A DNA stretch of 64,000 bases from Paraburkholderia caledonica NBRC 102488 (GTDB taxonomy: Bacteria > Pseudomonadota > Gammaproteobacteria > Burkholderiales > Burkholderiaceae), in contig NZ_BAYE01000004.1 in assembly GCF_000685095.1 (NCBI RefSeq), positions 372,001 through 436,000 of the forward strand, read 5' to 3'. A program made the position numbers and the translations under genes. This document shows, piece after piece, positions 17,316-25,908 of this stretch. Numbering within the stretch: position 1 is the stretch's first letter; every line of letters begins with the position of its first letter. The notes below the pieces were generated by a model that ran no database searches, was not told where the DNA came from, and saw only the letters and a list, made by a program, of their open reading frames with translations.

Positions 17316-17762
17316 TCACACCGCTGCGCGCGCCGGAATGCGTCCGTCGGGGCCATAGAAGTTGGCCTTTTGCGGCAACGCCACCTGCAACGCCGTGAGC
17401 GCCCGCTGGTTGTAATCCATGCGCACGCGAATCAGTTCCCCGTTGCTCGTGTTGAAGCGGCGCGCGCGCTCGGCGGCTTTTTGCAGCAGCGACCACTGTG
17501 CGGCGAGCCGCTCGTCTGTGCTGGCCGCGAGTTCCATGCCGGCCCAACCGCCCGGAAAACCCATGCCGGCGAGCAGTTCGTCGCGGCGGGTTTCGAGCTG
17601 CGCGAGCTCGCCGATCAGTTCGGTTTTCTTGTCGATGACCGGCGGCAGCAGTTCGACCGGCGACAAGGCAGTCAATGCCTTGGTCTCCAGCGTCAAAACG
17701 GAGGCGAACGCCTCGACGGCGGAATACTCTTCGATGAGGGTGGCAAGCAGGGCGTCTTTCAT
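17316..17762 (-). CDS. flgN: Flagellar export chaperone FlgN
   Basis: FlgN is the cytoplasmic chaperone for the hook-filament junction proteins FlgK and FlgL, both encoded in this window at 29407-32614. The 148-residue protein is almost fully helical with a FlgN-type amphipathic pattern (LLATLIEEYSAVEAFASVL, then KKTELIGELAQLETRRDELL). The end GRIPARAAV is loose. I chose the ATG at 17762 because it starts the helical domain (MKDALLATL); a longer in-frame leader is basic and unlike the family. It follows flgM by 94 nt, and a terminator follows. Confidence 0.9.
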   Translation of the reverse strand: MKDALLATLIEEYSAVEAFASVLTLETKALTALSPVELLPPVIDKKTELIGELAQLETRRDELLAGMGFPGGWAGMELAASTDERLAAQWSLLQKAAERARRFNTSNGELIRVRMDYNQRALTALQVALPQKANFYGPDGRIPARAAV

Positions 17763-17856
17763 CTCAACAACTCGCTGAAAACGACGGCTCGCGGACGATC
17801 CGCGAGTCGGGTTTGTCGAACGCCGCCCGGCCATTCACCGTACTTCGATGCGTCGA

Positions 17857-18210
17857 TTAATTGCCGGTCGACGGGGTTTTGCTTTGCAACAGTTCGCGTG
17901 CGGTGCTCAGCACGCCGTCGGCGATCTTGCCCGAGTCGATTTGCAGCGTGCCGTCCTTGATGGCCTGCTTGATCGACTCGACATGCGCCGTATCGATGTC
18001 GGCCGAGCCGGACGCCGCGAGGCTGCGCAGGTGCTGCGACAGACCCGACAGGCTGACGCTGGCGTCGCCCGAACTGCTGGGAGTGGCTTGCGAGGCGGTG
18101 CTCGCGGTCTGCGCGCCGGTGTTGGCCGTCGCCGCGTCGCTTTGTTGCGAGCGGGACACGCCATCTTTCAACGTCGGCAGATTCGAATTGGTTTTGGAAT
18201 CGACTTTCAC
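17857..18210 (-). CDS. flgM: Anti-sigma-28 factor FlgM
   Basis: FlgM binds FliA until it is exported through the finished hook. The 117-residue protein is largely disordered and Ser/Thr/Ala-rich at first. It has the FlgM FliA-binding C-terminal part (VESIKQAIKDGTLQIDSGKIADGVLSTARELL), where two short helices match the family. It starts with GTG at 18210, with AGGAAG 7 nt before it. It has its own FliA-type promoter at 18239-18266, giving a negative loop in which FliA raises the level of its own inhibitor. Confidence 0.94.
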   Translation of the reverse strand: MKVDSKTNSNLPTLKDGVSRSQQSDAATANTGAQTASTASQATPSSSGDASVSLSGLSQHLRSLAASGSADIDTAHVESIKQAIKDGTLQIDSGKIADGVLSTARELLQSKTPSTGN

Positions 18211-18238
18211 GATTGGCTTCCTGAACGATTTGATCCTG

Positions 18239-18266
18239 ATAACGGCAGGCGTCGATCAAAACTTTA
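18239..18266 (-). promoter_or_regulatory. Sigma-28 (FliA) promoter of flgM
   Basis: Read on the minus strand: TAAAGTTT (-35) and GCCGTTAT (-10). TAAA and GCCG are 16 nt apart, against 15 in the usual TAAA-N15-GCCGATAA. The -35 octamer is a perfect match to the enteric consensus TAAAGTTT. The implied transcript starts near 18232, about 20 nt before the flgM GTG. Confidence 0.8.
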
Positions 18267-18363
18267 GCGCAATCGCTGCTGCTTTTCCCTTGTCTGTCAA
18301 TACGATCCGGCCCTGAAACGGCGGACGCATGCGGATCGGCCGCCAGCCCGGAAAGCCCGCGGC

Positions 18364-19920
18364 TCACAGTTGAATCTCCACGGTCGCGCCGTCCTTGACG
18401 ATGCCCGAGATAACCTGACCGTTGGGCGTCTTCACGCGGACCTGCTGACCCGGCGACGCATTGTTCATCGCGCTGCCTTCCGACGAAATCGCGAATCCTT
18501 CACCGGCTGCGACCACGCGCACCGTTTGTCCTATCGACACAGCCGACGCGCTCTTGAGCATATCGCGGCGCAGCGGCATGCCTGCGGAAACGCGCGTCAA
18601 CGTGACAGAGCCGACTGCTTGCGACGGGTCCGTCACGATGGCCTGCGGCAAGCCCGTCAGATCGCCCTCGCGCGCGACGAGGTCGGCGGCCGTCAGCACC
18701 TCGCCCGGCGACATCGCGCGGCCTGCGAGGTAGTAGGTGGCATGCAGCGAGATGCGCGCCTGCAGATAGATGGTCCACGGACGCTGGCCCGCGCAACGCA
18801 CGCCGACGGTTACGCGGCCCCACAGTCGGGCGCCGCTTGGCATGAACGGCTCCAGCACCATGCAGGCCGCGAGACCGCGTGGAAACGCGGGTGCGACGGT
18901 GATGTCCACTTTCCCCGGCAATCCGGCCGACTGCTGCTGCAGGAACGCGAGCGTTGTCGTGCGGATTGCTTCAGGGTCTTGCTGGCCGGGCAGCGGCTCG
19001 GGCTGCGCCGGCGCTGCCGCACGCGGATTCTGCTGTGCGGATGCGGGTGCCGGCGCTGCCGCAATGGGCCGCGTCGCGGCCACGCGCGCCGTCGGCGACG
19101 CGGCGGTGCCACGAGTTGAATTGGCGAGGGCATTCGAACGCGCCGGGATTGGCTTGCCGTCCGCGCCGAGCTGCGGCGGCTCGCCGCGCGAAGCGAGCGT
19201 GTCGAACGAGTCGGTTGCCGATGCTCCCAACGCTTGCGACGCCGCAGCCGCTGCGCGACCCGTCACGCTGGCCGGCGCGTTGGCCGCCACCGGCTGGACG
19301 CCGGCGGCCTGACGCACGCCGTTCGCTTGCGGCGCCGGTGTCACGACGACCGGAACGACACGGCGCGAGGCCGGCATTTCATCGAGGCGGGCGGCGTCGG
19401 CCGGATTCAGGTTGGTGGCGTTCGTCGCGGCAGAACCGGCACGGCCCGGCGCAGGAATGGTCACGACGCCGTTCGCGTCGGGCTTGAAACTGGTGCGGAT
19501 CATTTGCGGCGCGGCCGGCGCTTCGCCCGAGCCCGCGATGACGATCGAGCCGCTTGCATTGGCGGCGCGGCTGAAAGGGTCGGCGTCGCGCGTGGCCGAA
19601 CCGCGCGTCAGCGATTGCGCGGTGGCGGCGGCGAGCGTCGCCGCAGAGCCGGCGCGTTTGACGGGCGCTGCCTGCATATGCTCGGCAAGCTCGGTGAGTG
19701 CCGCTGGATCCTTTTCGTTTGGACCGGCAATCACGATGGGACCGTCCGCCTCGCCGGCGTGCGCCGCATTGGCCAACAGCATAGCGGCGGCGCCGACGCC
19801 GGACACGCCCAGCGACGAACTGAGCAGGAGCCGCGCGGCGACGCGCAGCGCAGCCGCACACAGGCGATGCGCCGCCGCGCGTTGCGCGCGGCGCGTCGGA
19901 TCGAAAGTGTGCTGGTCCAT
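18364..19920 (-). CDS. flgA: P-ring assembly chaperone FlgA with long N-terminal extension
   Basis: FlgA is a periplasmic chaperone that helps FlgI form the P ring. At 518 residues it is about twice the usual length. A long signal peptide (about 56 residues, ending ANAAHA) is followed by some 270 residues rich in Ala, Pro, Thr and Arg with repeated IVIAG-type phrases (IVIAGPNEKDP, IVIAGSGEAPA). A normal FlgA domain then starts near residue 290 and includes the SAF region (YLAGRAMSPGEVLTAADLV, GMPLRRDMLKSASAVSIGQ) and the end VRVKTPNGQVISGIVKDG. It is divergent from flgB and has its own class II-type promoter. The extension is unexplained. Confidence 0.92.
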   Translation of the reverse strand: MDQHTFDPTRRAQRAAAHRLCAAALRVAARLLLSSSLGVSGVGAAAMLLANAAHAGEADGPIVIAGPNEKDPAALTELAEHMQAAPVKRAGSAATLAAATAQSLTRGSATRDADPFSRAANASGSIVIAGSGEAPAAPQMIRTSFKPDANGVVTIPAPGRAGSAATNATNLNPADAARLDEMPASRRVVPVVVTPAPQANGVRQAAGVQPVAANAPASVTGRAAAAASQALGASATDSFDTLASRGEPPQLGADGKPIPARSNALANSTRGTAASPTARVAATRPIAAAPAPASAQQNPRAAAPAQPEPLPGQQDPEAIRTTTLAFLQQQSAGLPGKVDITVAPAFPRGLAACMVLEPFMPSGARLWGRVTVGVRCAGQRPWTIYLQARISLHATYYLAGRAMSPGEVLTAADLVAREGDLTGLPQAIVTDPSQAVGSVTLTRVSAGMPLRRDMLKSASAVSIGQTVRVVAAGEGFAISSEGSAMNNASPGQQVRVKTPNGQVISGIVKDGATVEIQL

Positions 19921-19956
19921 TGCGGTTCTCCGTCGAATGCATTTGGTACGCCTTGC

Positions 19957-20049
19957 ATTCTATTGAGAGCCCCCTTCGCGCAAACGTTGAATAGAAGCCC
20001 CCTTTCCCGGTTATTCGTCCGATTGCTGCTTGCACTCGGCCCATAAGAT
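19957..20049. promoter_or_regulatory. Divergent class II-type control region of flgA and flgB
   Basis: A central box GAATAG (19989-19994), 16 nt, TTATTC (20011-20016) is an inverted repeat with one mismatch. On the minus strand CTATTC is followed 26 nt later by TAGAAT (19957-19962), a -10 for flgA. On the plus strand TTATTC is followed 27 nt later by TAAGAT (20044-20049), a -10 for flgB. The geometry matches an FlhDC-type box serving both directions. The regulator's identity is inferred. Confidence 0.6.
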
Positions 20050-20136
20050 GCACCTCATGCAAAAAGGTCTTCCCGCCTGATGCCGTCCTCACGCGAGGCG
20101 CACGGGAAGCCTCGGGACCGTTCTCCGGAGATTCTT

Positions 20137-20628
20137 ATGCTGGACAAACTCGATGCCGAATTCGCCTTTGGACGTGAAGCGCTCGATGTGCGCGCCTATC
20201 GCCAGGAGCTCCTGTCGTCGAATATCGCCAATGCCGACACGCCCGGCTACAAGGCGCGCGACGTCGACTTCGCTTCGTCGCTCGCGGGCGCGCTGAAAAA
20301 GACCGGCGTGGCCGCGCACACGGCGTCGAACACCGCGACGCTGCCGATGGCGCAGCCGGCCGGCGTGACGAGCGGAATGTCGATGGCGTCGACCACGCCG
20401 GGCCACATGTCCGGCAAATCGACGCTGAGCCCGGCGGGCGGCAGGCCCGACGACTACGGCAACCTGCAATACCGCGTTCCGACGCAGCCCGCGCTCGACG
20501 GCAACACGGTCGACATCGACACCGAGCGCGTTCAGTTCGCGGACAACACGCTGCACTTCGAATCGGGCATGACGATGCTGTCGAGCCAGATCAAGGCGAT
20601 GTTGTCGGCGATCCAGTCGGGCTCGTAA
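20137..20628 (+). CDS. flgB: Proximal rod protein FlgB
   Basis: FlgB is a rod subunit joining the MS ring to the distal rod. The 163-residue protein has the N-terminal rod/hook motif QELLSSNIANADTPGYKARD and the C-terminal heptad helix (LHFESGMTMLSSQIKAMLSAIQSG) shared by axial proteins. The middle holds a Met/Ser/Gly-rich stretch. The ATG at 20137 starts the family-like sequence MLDKLDAEFAFGREAL; a longer in-frame leader would overlap the promoter region. It opens the flgBCDEFGHIJ run. It lacks a signal peptide, as expected for a type III export substrate. Confidence 0.95.
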   Translation: MLDKLDAEFAFGREALDVRAYRQELLSSNIANADTPGYKARDVDFASSLAGALKKTGVAAHTASNTATLPMAQPAGVTSGMSMASTTPGHMSGKSTLSPAGGRPDDYGNLQYRVPTQPALDGNTVDIDTERVQFADNTLHFESGMTMLSSQIKAMLSAIQSGS

Positions 20629-20730
20629 CCGGGTAACGGTCTGCACGCAAAGAAACACGCAGTACGCAAGAACAATCGCTACGGGAACTAACTTGAAGCC
20701 GGCTCGAACCGGCGGGAAAGGTCAGCAAAC

Positions 20731-21156
20731 ATGCCTTCTTTGATGAACATATTTGGTGTTGCAGGCTCCGCGATGTCCGCGCAGTCGCAACGGCTCAACG
20801 TGACGGCGTCGAATCTCGCCAACGCGGACAGCACCACCGGCCCGGACGGCCAGCCGTACAAGGCCAAGCAGGTCGTGTTCGGCGTTGCGCCGCTCGGCGG
20901 CGCGCGCACCGGCTCCGGCCAGCAGGTTGGCGGCGTGCAGGTCACCGGCGTGGTCGACGACCCGACGCCGATGAAGACCGCCTACGACCCCGGCAACCCG
21001 GCGGCCAACGCTGACGGCTATGTGACGCTGCCCAACGTCGACCCGGTGCAGGAAATGGTGAACATGATTTCGGCGTCGCGCTCGTACCAGGCCAACGTCG
21101 AAACCCTGAACACCGCCAAGACCCTGATGCTGAAGACGCTCACGATCGGAACCTGA
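20731..21156 (+). CDS. flgC: Proximal rod protein FlgC
   Basis: Rod subunit of 141 residues, close to the enteric length. The N-terminus carries [25 protein letters not shown], an axial-protein ANNLANA-type motif, and the C-terminus [25 protein letters not shown] is the classic rod/hook coiled-coil segment. The ATG follows GGCGGGAAAGG by about 8 nt. It is 102 nt behind flgB and 10 nt before flgD. No signal peptide; it is exported by the flagellar apparatus. Confidence 0.96.
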   Translation: MPSLMNIFGVAGSAMSAQSQRLNVTASNLANADSTTGPDGQPYKAKQVVFGVAPLGGARTGSGQQVGGVQVTGVVDDPTPMKTAYDPGNPAANADGYVTLPNVDPVQEMVNMISASRSYQANVETLNTAKTLMLKTLTIGT

Positions 21157-21166
21157 GGAGAGCCCC

Positions 21167-21898
21167 TTGACTACTGGCACCACCATCGGCAACAACGGCA
21201 CGACCGTGTCGCAAACGCTGCTCGATACGATGAACGGCACGAACAGTGCCTCGGGCTCGAGCAGTTCGACGGGCGGCACATCCGGCACGTCGGGCACTTC
21301 GGCGACCGATCTGCAAAACACCTTTTTGAGCCTGCTCGTCGCGCAGTTGAAGAACCAGGATCCGACCAATCCGATGGACAGCTCGCAGATGACCTCGCAG
21401 CTCGCCCAGATCAACACCGTGTCCGGCATCAGCCAGTTGAACACGACGTTGAGCTCGCTCGCGACGCAGATGTCGGCGGGTCAGCAGTCGCAAGCGGCGC
21501 TGCTGATCGGCTCGACCGTGCTCGCGCCGGGCAACTCGGTGTCGGTCGCGAGCGGCAAGGCCGGCGCGTTCGGCGTGCAACTCGCGAACTCGGTGAGCGA
21601 CCTGCAGGTCGTCGTGAAGAACTCGGCAGGCCAGATCGTCAACACGATCGATCTCGGCAAGCAGTCGGCGGGCACGATTCCGGTGGGCTGGACGCCGACC
21701 GACTCGGCCGGCAACGCGCTGCCCGACGGCACGTACACGATCAGCGCGGTCGGCACGATCAACGGCCAGCAAGCCACGGCCACCACGCTCGCAGGCGCAA
21801 CGGTGCAGAGCGTCGTCATGCAGAACAACGGTACGCCGGGCCTCGTGCTCTCGAACGGCTCGACTGTCGGGCTGACCAGCGTGGCCGCGATCCTCTAA
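21167..21898 (+). CDS. flgD: Hook cap / scaffold protein FlgD
   Basis: FlgD caps the growing hook and is needed for adding FlgE. The 243-residue protein has a Ser/Gly/Thr-rich N-terminus, the conserved helix NTFLSLLVAQLKNQDPTNPM with SSQMTSQLAQINTVSGI, and a C-terminal FlgD tudor/Ig-like part (GWTPTDSAGNALPDGTYTISA). The start is a TTG at 21167 with GAGGAG 7 nt upstream; no ATG offers the full N-terminus. It sits in the usual order between flgC and flgE. Confidence 0.95.
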   Translation: MTTGTTIGNNGTTVSQTLLDTMNGTNSASGSSSSTGGTSGTSGTSATDLQNTFLSLLVAQLKNQDPTNPMDSSQMTSQLAQINTVSGISQLNTTLSSLATQMSAGQQSQAALLIGSTVLAPGNSVSVASGKAGAFGVQLANSVSDLQVVVKNSAGQIVNTIDLGKQSAGTIPVGWTPTDSAGNALPDGTYTISAVGTINGQQATATTLAGATVQSVVMQNNGTPGLVLSNGSTVGLTSVAAIL

Positions 21899-21940
21899 TT
21901 CGATTCAGTCAGTTACGACTTTCCAGACACGGAGACCGTC

Positions 21941-23449
21941 ATGGGTTACCAACAAGGTTTGAGTGGTTTGTCCGCATCGTCGAGCGATCTCGACGTGATC
22001 GGCAACAACATTGCCAACGCGAATACGGTTGGCTTCAAGAGCGGCGCAGCGCAATTCGCCGACATGTACGCCAATTCGGTGGCGACGGCTGTCGGCAACC
22101 AGGTCGGTATCGGCACCAAGCTCGCGCAGGTGCAGCAGCAGTTCTCGCAAGGCACGATCACCAGCACGAACCAGGCACTCGACGTCGCCATCAACGGCAA
22201 CGGCTTTTTCCAGTTGTCGAACAACGGTTCGCTCGTGTACTCGCGCAACGGCGTGTTCCAGCTCGACAAGAACGGCTTCATCACGAACTCGCAAGGCCTG
22301 CAACTGATGGGCTACGCGGCGAACAGCTCGGGCATCATCAATACCGCGCAGACCGTGCCGCTTAGCGTGCCGACCGCGAACATCGCGCCGAAGGCGACGA
22401 CCAATATCGCAGCCGGCCTGAACCTGAACGCGCAAGACCCGCTGATGCTCGGCACGCCGACCGTGACGGCAGGCGGCACCAACACCGGTACGCTCAGCAC
22501 GACCGGCGCGACGATCACCAACACGGCGTCGGGGACCAACAAGGACAACTACACCGTCTCGTTCACCAGTGCGACGGGATACACGGTGACCGACACCACG
22601 CTCGGCACGTCGACGACCGGCACGTACACGGCCGGCTCGCCGATTTCGCTCGGCAACGGCCAGACGATCACGTTCAACGGCGTGCCGGCGACGGGCGACA
22701 GCTATAGCGTCACGCCGACCCCTGTGGCGTTCAATCAGAACAGCTCGACGACGTACAACTACTCGACGAGCACCACGGTGTACGACACGCTCGGCGGCTC
22801 GCAGACGGTCAACATGTATTTTGCCAAGACGGCCGCCGGCACGTGGGACGTGTATGCAGGCGTTTCCACCGGCACTGCGGCGCTCGTCGGCCATGCGAAC
22901 TTCAACTCGTCGGGCACGCTGCTCGGCACGACCGACGCTTCCGGCGCGGCGACTGCCACGCCGTTCGTCTTCAATTTCTCGGTGCCGACCACCGACGGTT
23001 CGGCAACGCCTCAGAAACTGACGCTGAATATTGGCGGCACTACGCAGTACGGCGGCAAGGACGGCGTGAATTCGCTGCAGCCCGACGGCTATCCGGCCGG
23101 CACGCTGACGAGCTTCAGCATCGGCGCCGACGGCACGCTGACCGGCAACTATTCGAACCAGCAGACGGCCGCGCTCGGCCAGATCGCGCTCGCGAACTTC
23201 GCGAACCAGAACGGTCTCGTGAACCTCGGCAATAACGAGTTCCAGCAGACCGACGCATCGGGCGCTGCGCAGATTTCGGCGCCGGGCTCGACGAATCACG
23301 GCGTGCTGCAAGGCGGCGCCGTGGAAAACTCGAACGTCGATCTGACGAGCCAGCTCGTGGACCTGATCACCGCGCAACGCAACTATCAGGCGAACGCGCA
23401 GACGATCAAGACGCAGCAGACCGTCGACCAGACGCTCATCAACCTGTAA
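21941..23449 (+). CDS. flgE: Flagellar hook protein FlgE
   Basis: FlgE polymerises into the hook. The 502-residue protein is somewhat longer than the enteric one (about 400). It begins with the axial motif SSSDLDVIGNNIANANTVGFKSG and ends with the coiled segment NVDLTSQLVDLITAQRNYQANAQTIKTQQ, shown here in two parts: N-terminal and C-terminal domains are both complete. Residues about 181-260 are a Thr/Gly/Ser-rich beta module ending FNGVPATGDSYSVTPT, which is echoed in FlgK and FlgL and may account for the extra length. ATG at 21941 follows CGGAGA. Confidence 0.96.
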   Translation: MGYQQGLSGLSASSSDLDVIGNNIANANTVGFKSGAAQFADMYANSVATAVGNQVGIGTKLAQVQQQFSQGTITSTNQALDVAINGNGFFQLSNNGSLVYSRNGVFQLDKNGFITNSQGLQLMGYAANSSGIINTAQTVPLSVPTANIAPKATTNIAAGLNLNAQDPLMLGTPTVTAGGTNTGTLSTTGATITNTASGTNKDNYTVSFTSATGYTVTDTTLGTSTTGTYTAGSPISLGNGQTITFNGVPATGDSYSVTPTPVAFNQNSSTTYNYSTSTTVYDTLGGSQTVNMYFAKTAAGTWDVYAGVSTGTAALVGHANFNSSGTLLGTTDASGAATATPFVFNFSVPTTDGSATPQKLTLNIGGTTQYGGKDGVNSLQPDGYPAGTLTSFSIGADGTLTGNYSNQQTAALGQIALANFANQNGLVNLGNNEFQQTDASGAAQISAPGSTNHGVLQGGAVENSNVDLTSQLVDLITAQRNYQANAQTIKTQQTVDQTLINL

Positions 23450-23469
23450 GCGAGCAGGACGGACCCATC

Positions 23470-24228
23470 ATGGATCGGCTGATCTACACCGCGATGTCGG
23501 GCAGCACGCAAGCGCTCGAACAGCAGGCAATCGTTGCGAACAATCTTGCGAACGCATCGACCACTGGTTTTCGCGCGCAGTTGGCGACTTTCCGCGCCGT
23601 GCCGATGTCGTTCGGCGACGGCAGTTCGATCAACGACAACACCACGCGCACTTTCGTGCTGTCGTCGACGCCGGGCGCGGACTACACGCCCGGCCCGATC
23701 CAGCAGACGGGCAATCCTCTCGATGTCGCTATCGAAGGTCCGGGCTGGCTGTCGGTGCAGACCACTGACGGCGGCGAGGCCTACACGCGTGCGGGCAATC
23801 TGCACATCGACCAGAACGGCCAGCTGGTGAACGCCACGAATCAGGTGGTGCTCGGCAACGGCGGGCCGGTCTCGGTGCCGCCGGGTGCGCAGATCACCAT
23901 CGGCAGAGACGGCACCGTGTCGGCGCTCACACCGGGTGATCCGCCGACCGCGGTGGTGACGGTCGATCAGCTGAAGCTGGTCAACCCCGATCCGAAAACC
24001 ATGACGCGCGGCGACGACGGCCTCTTTCGCACCGCCGACGGCAATCCCGCCGACGCCGATCCGGCCGTGACGGTCGCGCCTGCATCGCTCGAAGGGAGCA
24101 ACGTGAACCCGGTCAGCGCGATGGTCTCGATGATCACGAACGCGCGCCAGTTCCAGATGCAGACCAAGCTGCTGGAAAGCGCCGACAAGAACGATCAGTC
24201 GGCTAACCAGTTGCTCAGCTTTAGCTAA
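23470..24228 (+). CDS. flgF: Proximal rod protein FlgF
   Basis: Rod protein of 252 residues. N-terminus MDRLIYTAMSGSTQALEQQA leads into VANNLANASTTGFRAQL, the axial signature. The middle has the FlgF/FlgG-type PLDVAIEGPGWLSVQTTDG and AYTRAGNLHIDQNGQLV. The C-terminus is EGSNVNPVSAMVSMITNARQFQMQTKLL. Short gap (20 nt) behind flgE. About 140 nt separate it from flgG and hold a tandem 24-nt duplication. Confidence 0.96.
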   Translation: MDRLIYTAMSGSTQALEQQAIVANNLANASTTGFRAQLATFRAVPMSFGDGSSINDNTTRTFVLSSTPGADYTPGPIQQTGNPLDVAIEGPGWLSVQTTDGGEAYTRAGNLHIDQNGQLVNATNQVVLGNGGPVSVPPGAQITIGRDGTVSALTPGDPPTAVVTVDQLKLVNPDPKTMTRGDDGLFRTADGNPADADPAVTVAPASLEGSNVNPVSAMVSMITNARQFQMQTKLLESADKNDQSANQLLSFS

Positions 24229-24261
24229 CGGGCCGCCGGCTTGTGCCGGCTCGCCACCATG

Positions 24262-24308
24262 TTGCATGGGACCAGAGTAAGTGCCTTGCATGGAACCGGA
24301 GTAACGCC
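24262..24308 (+). repeat. Tandem 24-nt duplication between flgF and flgG
   Basis: TTGCATGGGACCAGAGTAAG-TGCC is followed immediately by TTGCATGGAACCGGAGTAAC-GCC. The two copies differ at a few positions, so the duplication is not recent. It lies in the spacer between flgF and flgG, outside any frame. No known function. Confidence 0.7.
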
Positions 24309-24369
24309 TAAGCGCGGACTTCGGGTTCATAGCTGAAGCGCCGACTCCGGTCGACATAGGAGAAGGAAT

Positions 24370-25158
24370 ATGAATCGCTCGCTGTATATCGCCGCCACCG
24401 GCATGAATGCGCAACAGGCGCAGATGGACGTAATCTCGAACAACCTCGCGAACGTCAGCACCAACGGCTTCAAGGGATCGCGCGCAGTGTTCGAGGATCT
24501 GCTGTATCAGACCGTCCGCCAGCCCGGCGCGAACTCGACGCAGCAAACGGAATTGCCGTCGGGCATCCAGCTCGGCACCGGCGTGCAACAGGTCGCCACC
24601 GAGCGCCTCTACACGCAGGGCAATCTGCAGCAGACCGGCAACTCGAAAGACGTCGCCATTAACGGCCAGGGCTTTTTCCAGGTGCAGATGCCCGACGGCA
24701 CGACCGCCTATACGCGCGACGGCTCGTTTCAAACCAACGCGCAGGGCCAGCTCGTGACGTCGAGCGGCTATCAGGTGATCCCGGCCATCACGGTGCCGAA
24801 CAACGCGACGTCGCTCACCATCGGCAGCGACGGCGTGGTGTCGATTACCGTCGCCGGCTCGACCAACAGCCAGCAGCTCGGCTCGATGCAAGTCGCGACC
24901 TTCATCAACCCGGCCGGTCTGGACGCGAAGGGCGAGAACCTGTTCGCGGAAACGGCATCGTCGGGTGCGCCTAACGTCGCACAGCCTGGCCTGAACGGCG
25001 CGGGCACGCTCAATCAGGGCTACGTCGAAGCATCGAACGTGAACGTGGTGCAGGAACTGGTGAACATGATCCAGACGCAACGTGCTTACGAAATCAACAG
25101 CAAGGCCGTGACGACGTCCGACCAGATGCTGCAGACGCTCAGCCAGATGCAAGTCTGA
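24370..25158 (+). CDS. flgG: Distal rod protein FlgG
   Basis: FlgG forms the distal rod, the drive-shaft part inside the L and P rings. The 262 residues match enteric FlgG (260). N-terminus [20 protein letters not shown], then [20 protein letters not shown], the [19 protein letters not shown] segment, and the C-terminal [23 protein letters not shown] at 24370 has AGGAGAAGGA 6 nt upstream, one of the best ribosome sites in the window, in keeping with FlgG being the most abundant rod subunit. Confidence 0.97.
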   Translation: MNRSLYIAATGMNAQQAQMDVISNNLANVSTNGFKGSRAVFEDLLYQTVRQPGANSTQQTELPSGIQLGTGVQQVATERLYTQGNLQQTGNSKDVAINGQGFFQVQMPDGTTAYTRDGSFQTNAQGQLVTSSGYQVIPAITVPNNATSLTIGSDGVVSITVAGSTNSQQLGSMQVATFINPAGLDAKGENLFAETASSGAPNVAQPGLNGAGTLNQGYVEASNVNVVQELVNMIQTQRAYEINSKAVTTSDQMLQTLSQMQV

Positions 25159-25207
25159 CGCTGAAGTCACTGGTAATTAACAGGCTGTAAATCAGGCGGT
25201 AATCAAG

Positions 25208-25906
25208 ATGTCGCACTTCACTCGTAATCCGGTTCATTCGCGTACTGCCGTCGCGCTCGCGCAGCTCACGCTGCTCGTCGCGCTCGGCGGTTGCGGCCTC
25301 GTGCCGAAGCAGCCGATCACGCAGCAGCCGATGACGGCGCTGCCGCCGATGCCGCCGCAAGCGCAGTCGCCCGGCTCGATCTACAACCCGGGTTACGCGG
25401 GCCGGCCGTTGTTCGAAGATCAGCGTCCGCGCAATGTCGGCGACATCCTGACCATCGTGATCCAGGAAAACGTCAACGCGACGAAGTCCTCGGGTGCGAA
25501 TGCAAACCGCTCGGGCAGTACCAACCTGGCGGTGCCGACGGCGGGCTTCCTTGCCGGACTGTTCGGCAGGGCGAGCCTGAGCGCCAAAGGCGCGAACGTG
25601 TTCAGCGGCACTGGCGGCGCCAACGCGTCGAACACATTCAACGGCACGATCACCGTGACGGTGACCGGTGTACTGCCGAACGGCAACCTGATGGTAAGCG
25701 GTGAAAAGCAGATGCTCATCAATCAGGGCAACGAGTTCGTGCGGTTCTCGGGCGTGGTGAATCCGAACACGATCTCCAGTCTGAATGCCGTGTATTCCAC
25801 GCAGGTGGCCGACGCAAAGATCGAGTATTCCGCAAAAGGCTATCTCGACGAGGCCGAAAACATGGGCTGGCTGCAGCGCTTCTTCCTCAACGTGTCGCCG
25901 TGGTGA
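25208..25906 (+). CDS. flgH: L-ring lipoprotein FlgH
   Basis: FlgH forms the outer-membrane L ring. The 232-residue protein has a lipoprotein signal peptide ending VALGGC (Cys29). The mature part shows [20 protein letters not shown] and [19 protein letters not shown], both typical, and ends in [20 protein letters not shown], the family's conserved C-terminus. Located 49 nt behind flgG and next to flgI, whose P ring it meets. The stop overlaps the upstream possible starts of flgI. Confidence 0.96.
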   Translation: MSHFTRNPVHSRTAVALAQLTLLVALGGCGLVPKQPITQQPMTALPPMPPQAQSPGSIYNPGYAGRPLFEDQRPRNVGDILTIVIQENVNATKSSGANANRSGSTNLAVPTAGFLAGLFGRASLSAKGANVFSGTGGANASNTFNGTITVTVTGVLPNGNLMVSGEKQMLINQGNEFVRFSGVVNPNTISSLNAVYSTQVADAKIEYSAKGYLDEAENMGWLQRFFLNVSPW

Positions 25907-25908
25907 TC

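Noticed and set aside
24262..24308. CRISPR-like repeat
   Set aside because: Only two adjacent copies with no unique spacers; a simple tandem duplication. No CRISPR array is seen in the window.
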